Shown: piece after piece, positions 50,408 through 59,135 of the stretch
How the letters are laid out: every line of letters begins with the position of its first letter
How positions within the stretch are numbered: the first letter of the stretch is position 1
DNA from: Streptomyces cellostaticus
GTDB taxonomy: Bacteria; Actinomycetota; Actinomycetes; Streptomycetales; Streptomycetaceae
Assembly: GCF_001513965.1 (NCBI RefSeq)
Contig: NZ_KQ948041.1
Span: 1 to 64,000, forward strand
Direction: 5' to 3'
Length of the DNA stretch: 64,000 nt
The notes under the pieces: generated by a model
Database searches by the model: none
Told to the model about the DNA's origin: nothing
The model's input: the letters and a program-made list of their open reading frames with translations, nothing else
Translations under genes and position numbers: made by a program

Positions 50408-52700
50408 CGGCCTCACGTCATCCGGCCGTGGGCCAGGCGCGGTACCTGCGCAGGCCGCGGTGGAGGGTTCCGGGTCGGACAGTTCCGTGATGCGCCGGTG
50501 CAGAACGGCACCGGCGCCGTACATCTTTGGTCCGCCCACTGACAGCGCGACGCCCTAAGATCTGCGCCACATGGGTGACCCCGGCGGTACGCCACATACC
50601 CCGGGGCCTGGCCAGCCACGGAGGGACTGACATGTCCAAGCTTATGCGACGCCCCAACACCGCTACGGTCGGGAGCGAGATCATCGCACTCGGCTACAAA
50701 CGCTGTTCCAGCGAAGAACAGTTGAAGGGGTACGGACTCGAAGTCCAGGACGACGAGCTTCACGCCTGGGAGGCCGAGAGCCTGCAACACACGCTCCTGG
50801 AGGTCTTCTCGGACGAAGGGGTCGGCGGCTCCCTGGATCACCGGCCGGGCATGCTTCGTCTGGAGGCGCGAGCGTGGGAAGGCGAGGCCAACCGCATCGT
50901 CGTCCCCAAGGTGGACCGCGTTGGGCGCACCGCCCGAGCCGCCTTCAACTGGGCCTGGCGCATGCAGGATATCGGCATCCATTTCATCGCCATCCAGGAA
51001 CGGATCGACACCAGCACGGAGCTGGGCTGGACGATGTTCCAGCAGTACGTGTTCTTTTCTGAGATGGAGTGGAACCGCATCCGTCAGCGCACCCTGGACG
51101 GGCGGAACAAGAAGATCGAATACGGAGGTTGGCCGGCCGGGCCCGCGCCGTACAGGTACAGGATCGAGGGCAAGGGACAGAAGGGCTCGTTCCTCGTTGT
51201 CAACGAGGACGAGGCTCGCGTCATCCACAAGGCCGTCTCCCTCCTCATCGACGACAAGAAGAGTTTCGAGGAGGCTGCTGACGAGCTTAATCGACTGGAG
51301 ATGTACACGCGCAGCGGCAAGCCCTGGACATGCACGAATCTCTATCAGCGGGTGCACTCCGAGACCTTCGACGGTTACACCACGTACCGCAAGACCAACC
51401 GCGGTTGCCGCAAGAAGGCCACCAAGCTCTACGAGGACGGCACGCCCGTCCATGGCGAACCCGTACGTATTGCTGTACCGCAGATCCTCACGGCCCACCG
51501 AAACGTGGAGCTGAAGGCCGCGCTCAAGAAGCGGTCCCTGGAGAAGCCACAGAGCGCCGCCCGCACCTACTCACTCAGCGGCCATATCCTCAGCGGCTGC
51601 GGAAAGACCTACGTTGGCGGTGGCCGCACGGAACACCGCAGTTACTACTGCCAGGGCCAGCGGCCCGAAGTCGTCATGGAGGACGGCAAGGCAGTGAAGA
51701 AGCCGGGGTGCGACTGCACGAATCTGGACGCTGCTGAAGCCGAAAAGGACGTTTGGAACAAGGTGGCGGAACTGGTCCGTGACGAGGATCGCTTGAAAGC
51801 CCTGGCAAGCCGGTGGGTCAACACCCTTCCGGGTGACCGGGACAAATATGCCGAGCGGGAGAATAGCCTTACGGCGAGTATCGAAAAGCAGAAGAAGCTG
51901 ATCGAGGACGCTGTGCCGGAGTACATCAAGGCCGGGATGGAGCCAGCCGTGGCCGTGGCAGCGGCGAAGAAGCTTCAGGAAGAAGTGGACGGCTGGGAGA
52001 AGCAGCTGAAGGAAGTGCGGGACTGGTTGGCTGGTTACGACAAGGCGCAGCAGCGAGCCAACGCAATCGTTGCCCTTGCCCGCTCCTCCAAGAGGCGGCT
52101 GGCGAACCTGAGCGAGTCCGAGAAGGCCGGGATCTTCGATATGTTCCGGATCGTTGTCCTCCCCGACACACACCGTTTCGTCAAGCGGTCCGGGGCTCCG
52201 TGCAAGGTCATCGCCTGGCACCACGAGAGCGGCACTCTCGTGCCGCCGGACGTGACCGAAGCTCAGTGGGGGAGGGCGTGTGAGGTCATCGCCCAGTTCC
52301 ACGGCCCGAGGCACTTTTCGATGACGAAGCTGGATCTGCGAGTGGCCCTGAATGGGATGCTGCACAGGCTTCGCCACGGCGTGGAGTGGTCACAGTTGGA
52401 GAGCTGGGGCAACCCGGAAGCCCTTCGGCAGCGTCAGGGGACCTGGTTCCGCAGCGGAGCTTGGCAGGCGCTCATGGAGCATCTGAGCACCTGCGGGCAG
52501 GGAACCAGGGTCTACCAGCACCCGGCCATTCCAACGCTGCATGTGGTGGGAGAGGTCCGTACCGGCGTCCTGGCCCTGTTGGGTGCTACCGAGGCCGACG
52601 TCACGGAACTCTCGGATGACGGGTCAGGCTTCCACGACCGGGGCGGCGACGCTCAGCAGAGCGGTGGCTGCGGCCCAGCGTCGGATGGCAGCGGGATTTT
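50320..52700 (+). mobile_element. minimal serine-integrase element in the monooxygenase 3' end
   Basis: About 2.4 kb bounded by two related att-like sites. It carries only one gene, the serine integrase. The left end supplies a new C-terminus for the host monooxygenase; the right end fuses the integrase frame to the displaced host tail. The size suggests a decayed element or a remnant of a larger one, since no other cargo is present. Confidence 0.6.
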
Positions 52701-52761
52701 CCGGGAGCTGGCGATCGACGCGGAGAAGATCGCCAAGGCGGTGGCCAGGAGACTGGCTTAG
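50632..52761 (+). CDS. large serine recombinase (integrase)
   Basis: A 709-residue recombinase. The resolvase domain starts at ALGYKRCSSEEQ with nucleophile Ser26 or Ser27. The recombinase domain follows, then a zinc-ribbon-like part (SGHILSGCGKTYVGG, YYCQGQ, CDCTN) where the usual first Cys is replaced, and a long coiled coil (about residues 400-480). Residues 565-640 (LDLRVALNGMLHRLRHGVEW, AWQALMEHL) resemble an IS5-type transposase N-terminus (DUF4096-like). The last 23 residues are the old monooxygenase tail, read through attR. The ATG has a GGAGGG site. Confidence 0.88.
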   Translation: MSKLMRRPNTATVGSEIIALGYKRCSSEEQLKGYGLEVQDDELHAWEAESLQHTLLEVFSDEGVGGSLDHRPGMLRLEARAWEGEANRIVVPKVDRVGRTARAAFNWAWRMQDIGIHFIAIQERIDTSTELGWTMFQQYVFFSEMEWNRIRQRTLDGRNKKIEYGGWPAGPAPYRYRIEGKGQKGSFLVVNEDEARVIHKAVSLLIDDKKSFEEAADELNRLEMYTRSGKPWTCTNLYQRVHSETFDGYTTYRKTNRGCRKKATKLYEDGTPVHGEPVRIAVPQILTAHRNVELKAALKKRSLEKPQSAARTYSLSGHILSGCGKTYVGGGRTEHRSYYCQGQRPEVVMEDGKAVKKPGCDCTNLDAAEAEKDVWNKVAELVRDEDRLKALASRWVNTLPGDRDKYAERENSLTASIEKQKKLIEDAVPEYIKAGMEPAVAVAAAKKLQEEVDGWEKQLKEVRDWLAGYDKAQQRANAIVALARSSKRRLANLSESEKAGIFDMFRIVVLPDTHRFVKRSGAPCKVIAWHHESGTLVPPDVTEAQWGRACEVIAQFHGPRHFSMTKLDLRVALNGMLHRLRHGVEWSQLESWGNPEALRQRQGTWFRSGAWQALMEHLSTCGQGTRVYQHPAIPTLHVVGEVRTGVLALLGATEADVTELSDDGSGFHDRGGDAQQSGGCGPASDGSGIFRELAIDAEKIAKAVARRLA
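52690..52721 (+). other. attR-like junction
   Basis: The stretch AGCGGGATTTTCCGGGAGCT and on to ATCGACGC, inside the integrase 3' end. Downstream codons AEKIAKAVARRLA are the typical end of a host monooxygenase. Confidence 0.55.
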
Positions 52762-52792
52762 CCGTACACAACTTTGCCGTCCCGACCCGTTC

Positions 52793-52807
52793 CTGACATT
52801 GCGTCAG
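52793..52807. promoter_or_regulatory. regulon operator, copy 9 (CTGACATTGCGTCAG)
   Basis: CTGAC-N5-GTCAG, 31 bp after the integrase stop and 57 bp before the acyl-CoA ligase start at 52865. Confidence 0.68.
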
Positions 52808-52816
52808 TTCAGTAAT

Positions 52817-52831
52817 CTGACAGTGCGTCAG
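52817..52831. promoter_or_regulatory. regulon operator, copy 10 (CTGACAGTGCGTCAG)
   Basis: CTGAC-N5-GTCAG, 24 bp (start to start) after copy 9 and 33 bp before the ATG at 52865. Confidence 0.7.
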
Positions 52832-52864
52832 TTACTTGGCAGTCATGACAGGAGCGGGCGGACG

Positions 52865-55111
52865 ATGCTTGGATCAACCCACGGCACCCTCACCACCGAC
52901 TCCCGCCGGGCCCGGATCATCGCCTGCGGTGAGCAGCGGCCCGGACCCGCCGTCCACGGCCGGGCCGACCCCCTGGACGGCGGGGACGACGGGGCCGGCC
53001 TCGATGTCAGCGGGCGGCCGCTGTACGCGGACGTACCGGATCTGGCGCGGTTCTTCCGGCCCCAGTCGGTCGCCGTGATCGGCGCCTCGGACGCCGAGGG
53101 GCGGCCGAACACCGGGATCACCCGACAGCTGCTCACCTGGGCCGAGCGGGTGGGGGCGCGGGTGCACCCGGTGCATCCGGCCCGGCCGTCCGTGTTCGGC
53201 GTCGCCTGCTGCGCCTCGGTCGCCGACCTGCCCGAACAGGTCGACCTGGCCGTGCTGCTGGTGGCGGACCCGCTGCCGGTGATCGAGGAACTCGCCGAGA
53301 CGAAGGTGAAGTTCGCCGTGGCCTTCGCCTCCGGGTTCGCGGAGACCGGGGCGCAGGGGGCCGAGGCACAGGAGCGGCTCGCCGAGGCCGTACGGCGGTC
53401 GGGGCTGCGGCTGCTCGGGCCGAACACCAACCTGAACGCCTTCGAACGCTTCCGGGACGACCTGGAAGGGCCCGCCATCGCCCTCATCACCCAGTCCGGA
53501 CACCAGGGTCGCCCCCTCTTCGCTCTCCAGGAACTGGGCATCAGACTCTCCCACTGGGCGCCGACCGGCAACGAGGCCGACCTGGAGACCTCCGACTTCA
53601 TCTCCTACTTCGCCGAGCAGCCCGAGGTCGGCGCCATCGCCGCGTACGTCGAGGGCCTGAAGGACGGCCGCGCCTTCCTGCTGGCCGCCGACCGCGCCGC
53701 CCGCCGCAAGGTGCCGGTGGTCGCGGTGAAGGTGGGCCGCACCGAGGCGGGAGCCCGTACGGCCGCCACCCACACCGGCAAGCTCACCGGCGCCGACGAC
53801 GTGGTGGACGCGGCCATGCGGCAGTACGGGGTCGTCCGCGTCGACGGCCTGGACGAACTCCAGGACACGGCTGCCCTGTTGGCGCGGGCGCGGGCCCCGC
53901 GGGCCGAGGGCGTCGTCGTCTACTCCATCTCCGGCGGCACGGGCGCCCATGTCGCCGACCTCGCCGCCGGACTGGGGCTGCGACTGCCGACGCTGTCGCC
54001 GGACAGGCAGGCCGAGCTGCACCAGTGGATCCCGGAGTACCTGAGCGCGGCCAACCCGGTGGACAACGGCGGGCATCCGGTCGGCGACGAACGCGGCCGG
54101 AAGATCATCGACGCGATCCTCGCCGACCCGGAGGTCGGGGTGCTGATCTGCCCGGTCACCGGCCCCTTCCCCCCGCTCAGCGACAAGCTCGTACGCGACC
54201 TGGTCGAGGCGGCGGAGGCGACGGGCAAGCTGGTGTGCGTGGTGTGGGGGTCGCCGGTCGGCACCGAGCCGGCGTACCGGGAAGTCCTGCTCGGCTCCTC
54301 CCGCGTGGCCACCTTCCGCACCGTCGGCAACTGCCTCAGGGCCGTCGGCGCCTGGCTCGACCACCACCGCTTCGTGAGCGACTACCGCTCCCCCTTCGAC
54401 GAGGCCCCGCGCACCCCTTCCCCCTCCTTCCGCAAGGCCGAGGCCCTGATGCGGCCCGGTCAGCAGCTCAGCGAACACGCGGCCAAGCAACTGCTGCGCG
54501 CCTACGGCATCCGGGTACCGCGCGAGCAGCTGGTCACCAGCGCGGCGGCGGCCGTACGGGCGGCCGGGCAGGTCGGCTATCCGGTGGTGATGAAGGCGTC
54601 CGGCGCGCAGATCGCCCACAAGACGGAACTGGGTCTGGTGAAGATCGGTCTCACCTCGGCCAGCCAGGTCCGGGACGCCTACCGCGAGCTGACCGACATC
54701 GCCCGCTACGAGGGCGTCTGCCTGGACGGCGTGCTGGTGTGCCAGATGGTCGAGCAGGGCGTCGAGATGGTCGTCGGCATGACGCACGACGACCTCTTCG
54801 GGCCGACGGTGACCGTCGGGCTCGGCGGAGTCCTGGTGGAAGTGCTGCACGACGCCGCCGTACGGGTGCCGCCGTTCGGCGAGGAGCAGGCCCGCGACAT
54901 GCTCGCCGAACTGCGCGGCCGGGCCCTGCTGGACGGCGTCCGGGGCCGCCCCCCGGCCGACCTCGACGCCCTCGTGGAGGTGGTCCTGCGCGTCCAGCGC
55001 ATTGCGCTCGAACTGGGCGGCCACCTGGCCGAGTTGGACATCAACCCACTGATGGTGCTGCCCCGCGGCCAGGGCGCGGTGGCACTGGACGCGCTGGTGG
55101 TGTGCCGATGA
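52865..55111 (+). CDS. acetate--CoA ligase family protein (ADP-forming type)
   Basis: A 748-residue acyl-CoA ligase of the ADP-forming (ACD) fold. The N-terminal CoA-binding region has FFRPQSVAVIGASDAEGRPN (about residues 63-82) and ALITQSGHQGRPLF near 205, the expected phospho-His region. The C-terminal ATP-grasp domain has GYPVVMKASGAQIAHKTELG and LAELDINPLMVLP. It should activate an acid to its CoA ester. Two regulon operators lie upstream, and the ATGA overlap couples it to the enoyl-CoA hydratase. A short N-terminal extension of about 50 residues is not recognised. Confidence 0.88.
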   Translation: MLGSTHGTLTTDSRRARIIACGEQRPGPAVHGRADPLDGGDDGAGLDVSGRPLYADVPDLARFFRPQSVAVIGASDAEGRPNTGITRQLLTWAERVGARVHPVHPARPSVFGVACCASVADLPEQVDLAVLLVADPLPVIEELAETKVKFAVAFASGFAETGAQGAEAQERLAEAVRRSGLRLLGPNTNLNAFERFRDDLEGPAIALITQSGHQGRPLFALQELGIRLSHWAPTGNEADLETSDFISYFAEQPEVGAIAAYVEGLKDGRAFLLAADRAARRKVPVVAVKVGRTEAGARTAATHTGKLTGADDVVDAAMRQYGVVRVDGLDELQDTAALLARARAPRAEGVVVYSISGGTGAHVADLAAGLGLRLPTLSPDRQAELHQWIPEYLSAANPVDNGGHPVGDERGRKIIDAILADPEVGVLICPVTGPFPPLSDKLVRDLVEAAEATGKLVCVVWGSPVGTEPAYREVLLGSSRVATFRTVGNCLRAVGAWLDHHRFVSDYRSPFDEAPRTPSPSFRKAEALMRPGQQLSEHAAKQLLRAYGIRVPREQLVTSAAAAVRAAGQVGYPVVMKASGAQIAHKTELGLVKIGLTSASQVRDAYRELTDIARYEGVCLDGVLVCQMVEQGVEMVVGMTHDDLFGPTVTVGLGGVLVEVLHDAAVRVPPFGEEQARDMLAELRGRALLDGVRGRPPADLDALVEVVLRVQRIALELGGHLAELDINPLMVLPRGQGAVALDALVVCR

Positions 55112-55896
55112 GCGAGCCGGTACGGCAAGAGGTCCGCGACCACGTCTCGTACGTCACCCTGGACCGCCCCGAGGCCCTCAACGCCCTGACACCCGCGCTG
55201 CGGGACCGCCTGATCGGACTGCTGGAGGAGGCGTCGGCGTCCCCGGACATACGGGCTGTCGTCCTCACCGGCACCGGACGCGGCTTCTGCGCGGGCGCTG
55301 ATCTGCGGGGCGGGGCGGGGGGCGGGGAGCGCATCCCGGGTGACGTGTCCCGCACCCTGCGCCTCGGCGCCCAGCGGCTCGTCCGCGCCGTGCTGGACTG
55401 CGAGAAGCCGGTGATCGCCGCCGTGAACGGCACGGCGGCCGGCCTCGGCGCGCACCTCGCGCTCGCCTGCGACCTCGTCCTGGCCGCCGAGTCGGCCCGT
55501 TTCATCGAGGTGTTCGTACGGCGCGGCCTCGTACCGGACGGCGGCGGGGCGTACCTGCTCCCCCGGCTGATCGGCCCGCACCGCACCAAGGAGCTGATGT
55601 TCTTCGGGGACGCGGTCCCGGCGGCGGACGCGGAGCGGATGGGCCTGGTCAACCGAGTCGTTGCGGACGGGGACCTGGAGAAGACGGCACGGGAGTGGGC
55701 GACCCGCCTGGCCACCGGACCGACGCGCACCCTGGCCCTGACCAAGCACCTGCTGAACACCTCCCTCGACACCGACCGCGCCACGGCCTTCGCGGCGGAG
55801 GCGGCTGCCCAGGAGATCAACATGACGACGCAGGACGCCGGGGAAGGACTGCGGGCGTTCGTGGAGCGGAGGAGCCCGGAGTTCAGGGGGCGCTGA
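55108..55896 (+). CDS. enoyl-CoA hydratase family protein
   Basis: A 262-residue crotonase. RPEALNALTPALRDRLIGLL, GRGFCAGADLRGG (oxyanion loop), GTAAGLGAHLALACDLVLAA and FIEVFVRRGLVPDGGGAYLL are present; the Glu in FIEVF may serve as an active-site acid. It adds water to an enoyl-CoA or catalyses an isomerisation. It overlaps the CoA ligase by 4 bp (ATGA). Confidence 0.92.
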   Translation: MSEPVRQEVRDHVSYVTLDRPEALNALTPALRDRLIGLLEEASASPDIRAVVLTGTGRGFCAGADLRGGAGGGERIPGDVSRTLRLGAQRLVRAVLDCEKPVIAAVNGTAAGLGAHLALACDLVLAAESARFIEVFVRRGLVPDGGGAYLLPRLIGPHRTKELMFFGDAVPAADAERMGLVNRVVADGDLEKTAREWATRLATGPTRTLALTKHLLNTSLDTDRATAFAAEAAAQEINMTTQDAGEGLRAFVERRSPEFRGR

Positions 55897-55933
55897 GAGG
55901 TGCGCCGGAAGTCGGGCCCGCACCCCTTCTCAT

Positions 55934-55948
55934 CTGACACTTCGTCAG
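55934..55948. promoter_or_regulatory. regulon operator, copy 11 (CTGACACTTCGTCAG)
   Basis: CTGAC-N5-GTCAG, 13 bp before the GTG at 55962 of the flavin reductase gene. Confidence 0.7.
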
Positions 55949-55961
55949 TTTCAATGGAAGC

Positions 55962-56579
55962 GTGATGGGACACGCAGGGGCGGCGGCAGCCGCCGTCCGA
56001 TACCTCAGGTCGGTGCCGGGCCCGGAGCCCGTGGAGGCGCTCCCGCGCCCGGAGCTGCGGTGCGTCCGGGAGGACGAGCGGGCGCCGGTGGACCAGGCCG
56101 AGTTCCGGCGCGTGCTGGGAAACTTCGCGACGGGGGTGACCGTGATCACGGCACCGCCCTGCGACGCTTCGGGCTCCCCCGCCGGCTTCGCCTGCCAGTC
56201 CTTCTCCTCCCTCTCCCTCGACCCGCCCCTGATCTGTTTCATGGCCGGCCGCACCTCCACGACCTGGCCGCGCATCGCCCGCGCCGGCGTCTTCTGCGTC
56301 AACGTCCTCGGCGCCGACCAGGGCGAACTGTGCCGGGCCTTCGCGGTGAGCGGCGCGGACAAGTTCGCGGGGGTGGCCTACGACGCGGCCCCCGTCTCCG
56401 GGGCACCGCGCCTGGCCGGTGCCGTGGCCTGGATCGACTGCACGATCCACGCCGTGCACACCGGGGGCGACCACCTCATCGTCGTGGGGCGGGTGGACGC
56501 ACTGGGGGCCGCCGAGGAGGGGGATCCGTTGATCTTTCATCGGGGGCGGTTCGGGCGGCCGGGCAGGGCCACGCCCTGA
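55962..56579 (+). CDS. flavin reductase family protein (HsaB-like)
   Basis: A 205-residue split barrel of the flavin reductase type. RRVLGNFATGVTVITA (about residues 49-64), GFACQSFSSLSLDPPLICFM, STTWPRIARAGVFCVNVLG and the DHLIVVGRVDAL end are family signatures. It reduces FMN or FAD with NAD(P)H for a two-component monooxygenase, as HsaB does in steroid degradation; no partner oxygenase is adjacent. GTG 55962 and ATG 55965 are both possible starts. It is under operator copy 11. Confidence 0.88.
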   Translation: MMGHAGAAAAAVRYLRSVPGPEPVEALPRPELRCVREDERAPVDQAEFRRVLGNFATGVTVITAPPCDASGSPAGFACQSFSSLSLDPPLICFMAGRTSTTWPRIARAGVFCVNVLGADQGELCRAFAVSGADKFAGVAYDAAPVSGAPRLAGAVAWIDCTIHAVHTGGDHLIVVGRVDALGAAEEGDPLIFHRGRFGRPGRATP

Positions 56580-56594
56580 GGGCGAGCACCGCCC

Positions 56595-57644
56595 TCACCC
56601 CCGGCTCCCCACCTCGCCCCACCGCTCACCGGACCCGATGACCCCCGTCCGGAAGGTCCGCCGGTAGGCCGTCGGTGTCACCCCGAGCGCCTGCTGGAGG
56701 TGCTGGCGCATCGACTGGGCCGTGCCGAAGCCCGCGTCGCGGGCCACGCGGTCGACGGAGAGGTCGGTGGACTCCAGGAGGTGGCGGGCGCGTTCGACGC
56801 GCTGCTGGGTGAGCCACTGGCCCGGGCTGATGCCGACCTCCTCGCGGAAGCGACGGGTGAAGGTGCGCACCGACATGGCCTCCTGCTCGGCCATGTCCCG
56901 CAGCTGGATCGGCTCGTGCAGGCTGCCGAGGGCCCAGGCGCGGGCGCTGGTCGTGGTGGAGAGCTGCGGGTCCGGGACGGGGCGGTGGATGTACTGGGCC
57001 TGGCCGCCGTCGCGATGGGGCGGGACGACCGTGCGGCGGGCCACCTCGTTGGCGACCGCGGTGCCGTGGTCGCGGCGCACGACGTGCAGGCACAGGTCGA
57101 TCCCGGCGGCCACTCCGGCCGAGGTCAGCACGTCCCCGTCGTCGATGAACAGCACGTCCGCGTCGACCTTCACCCGCGGGAACATCCGCTGGAAGCGCTC
57201 GGCGTCCGCCCAGTGCGTGGTCGCCGGCCGGCCGTCGAGGAATCCGGCGGCGGCCAGGACGTACCCGCCGGTGCAGATGGAGGCCAGACGGGTGCCGGGC
57301 CGGATGCGGCCGAGCGCTGCGGCCAGTTCGTCCGTCAGCCTGCCCTCCTCGTAGACCGGGCCGAGTTCGTACGACGCCGGGACGATCACCGTGTCGGCCG
57401 TCTCCAGGGCCTCCGGGCCGTGCAGGACGTGCACCTCGAAGTCGGCGTCCGTCTCGACCGGGCCGGGCGGCCGGACCGAGCACGTCACCACCTCGTACAG
57501 GTGCCGGCCCCGGGCATCCTTCGGGCGCCCGAAGATCCGGTGCGGGATGCCCAGCTCGAAGGGGAGCAGGCCGTCCAGTGCGAGGACGACGATCCGGTGC
57601 GGACGGAAACCCTGGCCGACCGTCATGGCCCGATCCTCAGTCAT
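56595..57644 (-). CDS. GlxA family transcriptional regulator
   Basis: A 349-residue protein with an N-terminal DJ-1/PfpI-like amidase domain (FELGIPHRIFGRP, SICTGGYVLAAAGFLDGRPA, about residues 20-195) and a C-terminal AraC-type helix-turn-helix (about 235-330: SVRTFTRRFREEVGISPGQW, TDLSVDRVARDAGFGTAQSM). Such regulators activate nearby genes on sensing a ligand. It is divergent from the MFS gene at 57716. Two in-frame ATGs (57644, 57626) come from an 18-bp tandem repeat of the start region. Confidence 0.9.
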   Translation of the reverse strand: MTEDRAMTVGQGFRPHRIVVLALDGLLPFELGIPHRIFGRPKDARGRHLYEVVTCSVRPPGPVETDADFEVHVLHGPEALETADTVIVPASYELGPVYEEGRLTDELAAALGRIRPGTRLASICTGGYVLAAAGFLDGRPATTHWADAERFQRMFPRVKVDADVLFIDDGDVLTSAGVAAGIDLCLHVVRRDHGTAVANEVARRTVVPPHRDGGQAQYIHRPVPDPQLSTTTSARAWALGSLHEPIQLRDMAEQEAMSVRTFTRRFREEVGISPGQWLTQQRVERARHLLESTDLSVDRVARDAGFGTAQSMRQHLQQALGVTPTAYRRTFRTGVIGSGERWGEVGSRG

Positions 57645-57655
57645 GGCCCGATCCT
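57622..57655. repeat. tandem duplication of a start-codon region
   Basis: GTCATGGCCCGATCCT occurs at 57622-57637 and again at 57640-57655, an 18-bp period. On the minus strand each copy gives AGGATCGGGCCATGAC, a ribosome site plus ATG, so the GlxA gene has two start signals. Confidence 0.75.
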
Positions 57656-57715
57656 AGCGAATACTGTCCTTCGGGCCACTCGATGCGCGAGGCCGGGACA
57701 ACGAGGCTCTATGAC

Positions 57716-59023
57716 GTGACTCAGACAACCGAAGCCGCAGCTCCTGCCCAGGCCCCGCCCGCCCGGCGCCGCCGCGTGCACCGCGCCTGGTTCGTCGCCG
57801 CCGTCACCTTCGTCACGATCATCGGCGCGGCCGCCTTCCGCTCCCTGCCCGGCCTGCTCATCGACCCCCTGCACCAGGAGTTCGGCTGGTCGCGCGGCAC
57901 GATCAGCGCGGCCGTCTCCATCAACCTCGCGCTCTACGGCCTCACCGCCCCCTTCGCCGCCGCGCTGATGGACCGCTTCGGCATCCGCCGCGTGGTCGCC
58001 GTCGCGCTGAGCGTGATCGCGCTCGGTTCCGGCCTGACCGTGTGGATGACGGCGGCCTGGCAGCTGCTGCTGTGCTGGGGCCTGCTGGTGGGCCTCGGCT
58101 CGGGGTCCATGGCGCTGGCGTTCGCCGCGACGGTCACCAACCGGTGGTTCACCGAGCGGCGCGGCCTGGTCAGCGGCATCCTCACCGCCGCCTCCGCCTC
58201 CGGCCAGCTGATCTTCCTGCCGCTGCTGTCCTGGCTGGTCGAGGCCCACCGCTGGCGCCCGGCCGCCGTGACGGTCGCCCTGGCCGCCCTCGCCGTCGTC
58301 CCGTTCGTCTGGCTCCTGCTGCGCGACCACCCCGCCGACGTGGGCCTTGCGCCGTACGGTGCCAGGGAGTTCGTGCCCAAGCCCGCTCCTGTCACCGGAG
58401 CCGCCCGCCGCACCCTCACGGTCCTCGCCTCCGCCGTGCGCACCGGCCCCTTCTGGCTGCTCGCCGGCACCTTCGCGATCTGCGGGGCCTCCACCAACGG
58501 CCTGATCCAGACCCACTTCGTGCCCGCCGCCCACGACCACGGCATGCCCGTCCGGGCGGCGGCCTCGCTGCTGGCGGTGGTCGGCGTGTTCGACGTCGTC
58601 GGCACGATAGCCTCCGGCTGGCTCACCGACCGCTTCGAACCGCGCCGTCTGCTCGCCGTCTACTACGCCCTGCGCGGCATCTCGCTCCTGTTCCTGCCCA
58701 TGCTGCTGGGCCCGGCGGTCCACCCCCCGATGGTCTTCTTCATCGTCTTCTACGGCCTCGACTGGGTGGCCACCGTCCCGCCCACCCTGGCCCTGTGCCG
58801 GGAGCAGTACGGCGAGGACAGCGCCATCGTCTTCGGCTGGGTGCTCGCCTCCCACCAGGTCGGCGCGGCCCTGGTCGCCTTCCTCGGCGGCATCGCCCGT
58901 GACGTCTTCGGCTCCTACGACATGGTCTGGTACGCCTCCGGCACCCTGTGCGCGGCGGCGGCGTTGATGGCACTGGTGATCAGGCGGAGCCCGACGGCCC
59001 CCGCACTGGCCGCCGTATCCTGA
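57716..59023 (+). CDS. MFS transporter
   Basis: A 435-residue membrane protein with 12 hydrophobic segments. The loop after segment 2 reads FAAALMDRFGIRRVVAVALS, a major-facilitator motif A variant. It probably exports or imports a small organic anion or drug; the substrate is not visible. GTG at 57716 was chosen because a GAGG site lies 9 bp upstream; an ATG at 57683 is the alternative. It is divergent from the GlxA-type regulator, its likely controller. Confidence 0.87.
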   Translation: MTQTTEAAAPAQAPPARRRRVHRAWFVAAVTFVTIIGAAAFRSLPGLLIDPLHQEFGWSRGTISAAVSINLALYGLTAPFAAALMDRFGIRRVVAVALSVIALGSGLTVWMTAAWQLLLCWGLLVGLGSGSMALAFAATVTNRWFTERRGLVSGILTAASASGQLIFLPLLSWLVEAHRWRPAAVTVALAALAVVPFVWLLLRDHPADVGLAPYGAREFVPKPAPVTGAARRTLTVLASAVRTGPFWLLAGTFAICGASTNGLIQTHFVPAAHDHGMPVRAAASLLAVVGVFDVVGTIASGWLTDRFEPRRLLAVYYALRGISLLFLPMLLGPAVHPPMVFFIVFYGLDWVATVPPTLALCREQYGEDSAIVFGWVLASHQVGAALVAFLGGIARDVFGSYDMVWYASGTLCAAAALMALVIRRSPTAPALAAVS

Positions 59024-59135
59024 ACGCACCTGAACTCACCTGAAAGGCAAGGGATGTCCGTGACACTCGGCATGGTTCTCGGCGACGTGGTCCTCGTGCC
59101 CGCCCACGTCGGATCATCATCACGAGGAGCATGTC

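Noticed and set aside
52874..55024. Minus-strand frame of 716 codons opposite the ADP-forming ligase
   Set aside because: His/Gly/Arg-rich shadow; the plus strand carries the family motifs, operators and ribosome site.
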